A stretch of 64,000 nucleotides of DNA, taken from contig CAZJVD010000002.1 of the NCBI GenBank assembly GCA_964549505.1, positions 1-64,000 on the forward strand, written 5' to 3'. Under the pieces are notes generated by a model. It made no database searches. It was not told the DNA's origin and was given only the letters and a program-made list of their open reading frames with translations. Positions within the stretch are counted from its first letter, which is position 1. Every line of letters starts with the position of its first letter. Made by a program: the position numbers and the translations under genes. The stretch comes from CAZJVD01 sp964549505 (lineage in GTDB: Bacteria > Bdellovibrionota > UBA1018 > CAZJVD01). Below are positions 62,029 to 64,000 of the stretch, piece by piece.

Positions 62029-63172
62029 GAATGGATATTTCCGGATCGCTCTGACCGTCGTACTCGCGGGACTCGCTGCGAAGGCGGTTCCGTTTCTAAA
62101 GTCCGGAGCGACGTATCACTTTACGGATATGACGAGCGAGCAGTTCATTGTCGGAGGCGCACGCAGTTACGTCGATGGCGGTTGGTTCACCCACTATGGT
62201 CTGCCGACCTATGAGGGTTTTCGAACCGAGACACCTATCAAGAAGATTCAAGAGACCGGCGTCTACACTCATTTCCTTCCAGGTCCCGACGTATTCATGG
62301 GTCTGATGCTTACGGTTTCCGGCGATCATCACGGAACGTTTGTACTCGCACGCCTTTTGATTCTCGCTTTTCTTTTGTTTTCTCTGGCGCGACTCGCTTA
62401 TGCGCTTCGCGATCGAGTTTTCGAGCATCAACCGTGGAAAGCGATCGTGGTCATCACGCTTGTCGCGCTTGTTCCGGCGACCTATCGCTGGACGATGAGT
62501 ATTTTTGGAAACACGATTTGGACGGCATGTGTCTTCTTGTTGATCGCACAGGGTCTCCGATCTGGTCCGTCGTGCACGGATTACGTAAAATCCGGTCTCT
62601 GGGGTGGACTCGCGCTCTTCATGTTTCTGGAGGGCGCGTTCGTTGCGGCGTGCGCACCGATTTGCGGGGCGCTTCTATGCTTAGAACCAGATTGGCGACG
62701 TTCGCTCGCGACAGGAACTCGACACGCGCTTGCGGCCGGCACCGGTATGATCGCGATCTTCGGACTGCACTTCGTGCAAGTCGCCCTCTTTCTTGGAAGC
62801 CTGTCGCACGCTTGGACCGATCAGATCGGAACAGCGCTCACACGAGGCGAACATCGTGATGGTCCAGATCGCTGGGCCATGTTCGAAGCCATGAACGCAT
62901 GGGTACGCGGGCATTTCTATATCGGCATTTGGGCGATGGTGGTCCTGGGAGCGATCGCGGTCTTCACGCAGTGGCGACGCGGACGTCGGTCACCGGCTGG
63001 GGTGTTGGCGATCGCAGCGGCCGTGAGTGCTGGGTATGCGTTTCCGCTACTGCTCATTCATCACACTTTTATTCATTCGTTCCGAACGCCGCGGTTTTTC
63101 ATGCTCTTGTTTATCGTGTGCTGGACACTCGTTCTCACGGTTGCCGGAACCCGACCCTCGAAATCCACTTGA
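62021..63172 (+). CDS. polytopic membrane protein, GT-C-like
   Basis: 383 residues, about nine helices, GTG start overlapping the previous stop by 8 bp. The first outside loop has FTDMTSEQFIVGGARSYVDGG and then YGLPTYEGFR, similar to lipid-sugar-dependent transferases. It ends in a short basic tail. Third gene of the 58682-63172 operon. Reaction unknown. Confidence 0.72.
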   Translation: MTKNGYFRIALTVVLAGLAAKAVPFLKSGATYHFTDMTSEQFIVGGARSYVDGGWFTHYGLPTYEGFRTETPIKKIQETGVYTHFLPGPDVFMGLMLTVSGDHHGTFVLARLLILAFLLFSLARLAYALRDRVFEHQPWKAIVVITLVALVPATYRWTMSIFGNTIWTACVFLLIAQGLRSGPSCTDYVKSGLWGGLALFMFLEGAFVAACAPICGALLCLEPDWRRSLATGTRHALAAGTGMIAIFGLHFVQVALFLGSLSHAWTDQIGTALTRGEHRDGPDRWAMFEAMNAWVRGHFYIGIWAMVVLGAIAVFTQWRRGRRSPAGVLAIAAAVSAGYAFPLLLIHHTFIHSFRTPRFFMLLFIVCWTLVLTVAGTRPSKST

Positions 63173-63205
63173 ATTTATTAAATAAAATTAGTATATAAAC
63201 ACGTC

Positions 63206-64000
63206 GTGGGCCCCCGAAAAATTCTCATCACACTGCTGGGTAGTTGGTTTTGGACTGTTTCGGTTGCAGAGGCCGGTCCACTCCAGTGCCTCCGGTCGCT
63301 GTGCGGTTGGTTCAGACACAAAGAAACTGTCGCCAGTGCCCCGTCGTCGGACACTTCGGTACGCGTCCTCGCCATCAAGGCGGCTCTGAACGACCTATCC
63401 ACCGACCAGGATGACATTCAAAAGCTGTTTGCACTCTTCCGTGACCGTCGCTTTTTACCGCAGGCGGGCGTGGTGCATGTGTACGGTCCCGGCACGAACG
63501 CGTATGAGTGGCTTCTGCCGCTGGCAGCCCGACCCGATTGCAAAGTTTACGTGCACGAGATCGCATGGAAACTTTCAACACTGGGAGCATTCACAGGAGC
63601 CGACTTTCGTGTCGAGGGATCGATCGAATCCCTAAGGTATGCACGCACTCACACCCCTGAGATCCTCAAAGACATAAGTAAACACACCCCGAATTTTTTT
63701 TCAAACTCCGACATTCGATCCGCTGAAGATCTTGAACACGCGATGACCGATCGAATGATCGTGGTCGAGGAGACAAGCGATCAGATCGAGCATGGAGACT
63801 TGCCTCCCGCCGACGTGGCTCTGATGATCGGTCCTTTTGGCTACAGGGTAACGCCGACAGCGATAAACTCGACGGGCGTCGTGTGGCTTGTACGCGAAGA
63901 GGGCAGTGATTACGGAATCGAAAGAACCGGAGACTTCGATCAGGTCGCGTTCGAAGGAGAACTAGGCCGCTATCTTCCGAACCCGCTACATATTGAAGAT
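63206..64000 (+). CDS. exported protein, cut by the window edge
   Basis: An open frame runs from a GTG at 63206 to the window end (265 codons, no stop). The start encodes a signal peptide (KILITLLGSWFWTVSVAEAG), then a Cys-containing linker (CLRSLCGWF) and a soluble domain with VVHVYGPGTNAYEWLLPLA, a Rossmann-like start whose Gly pattern suggests a nucleotide- or SAM-binding-like fold. I do not recognise the family. It lies 33 bp after the last membrane protein gene, in AT-rich DNA. Confidence 0.65.
   Translation, partial: MGPRKILITLLGSWFWTVSVAEAGPLQCLRSLCGWFRHKETVASAPSSDTSVRVLAIKAALNDLSTDQDDIQKLFALFRDRRFLPQAGVVHVYGPGTNAYEWLLPLAARPDCKVYVHEIAWKLSTLGAFTGADFRVEGSIESLRYARTHTPEILKDISKHTPNFFSNSDIRSAEDLEHAMTDRMIVVEETSDQIEHGDLPPADVALMIGPFGYRVTPTAINSTGVVWLVREEGSDYGIERTGDFDQVAFEGELGRYLPNPLHIED

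Overview
The window looks like chromosome of a member of the Bdellovibrionota (Bdellovibrio/Oligoflexia-type bacteria). The clearest sign is a TIGR02147/DUF4423-type protein coupled to a secreted protein. Supporting signs are many small signal-peptide and lipoprotein genes of unknown function, System II cytochrome c maturation, and an alternative complex III next to a caa3-type oxidase. The placement is inferred from gene content alone, because no rRNA or species marker is present. Coding density is high: most neighbours overlap by about 4 bp or sit a few bases apart, and no gap exceeds 300 bp.

Region 1 (1-16500) is the aerobic respiratory chain. On the minus strand sco-ctaC-ctaD-ctaE-ctaF encode an A2-type caa3 oxidase whose subunit IV carries an extra cytochrome c domain. 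The divergent ctaB makes haem O. A second minus-strand operon, actA-F, encodes alternative complex III (quinol:cytochrome c oxidoreductase). Between them lie a PAS-GGDEF diguanylate cyclase, an RNA m5C methyltransferase and a TIGR01777 epimerase. The ResB/CcsA haem-attachment proteins (26640-29727) would mature the eight c-type haem sites I count (five in ActA, one each in ActE, CtaC and CtaF).

Region 2 (16575-30331) is mixed housekeeping: a MepA-type murein endopeptidase, the TIGR02147 regulator with its secreted Ig-like partner, an HNH protein and a metallo-beta-lactamase-fold hydrolase, an XRE/AT-hook regulator, a thyA-folA-lipoprotein metallopeptidase operon, a nucleoside-gate membrane protein, a methyltransferase and cytochrome c biogenesis.

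Region 3 (30391-36175) is leucine catabolism: liuC, a separate biotin carboxylase, a separate BCCP and liuE on the minus strand, with liuB divergent. A small beta-barrel gene is coupled to the end of the operon.

Region 4 (36226-47640) is envelope and signalling. It holds small envelope proteins and a split ethylene-receptor-like two-component system (stand-alone ethylene-binding-type membrane domain, separate histidine kinase, CheY-like regulator). It also holds two large secreted HEAT-like proteins around a secreted pseudokinase, a toxin-antitoxin-like pair and tRNA-Thr(CGT).

Region 5 (47716-64000) is surface and lipid chemistry: a PhoD-like phosphatase, five large polytopic GT-C-like membrane proteins, a proline-rich lipoprotein with a C-terminal membrane anchor, an M14-like hydrolase, and an arginase-olsA-olsB cluster that looks like a self-contained ornithine-lipid operon. 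A 190-bp MITE sits exactly in the olsB stop codon. The most notable candidates are the split ethylene-receptor-like system, the secreted pseudokinase/HEAT locus and the arginase-coupled ornithine-lipid operon.
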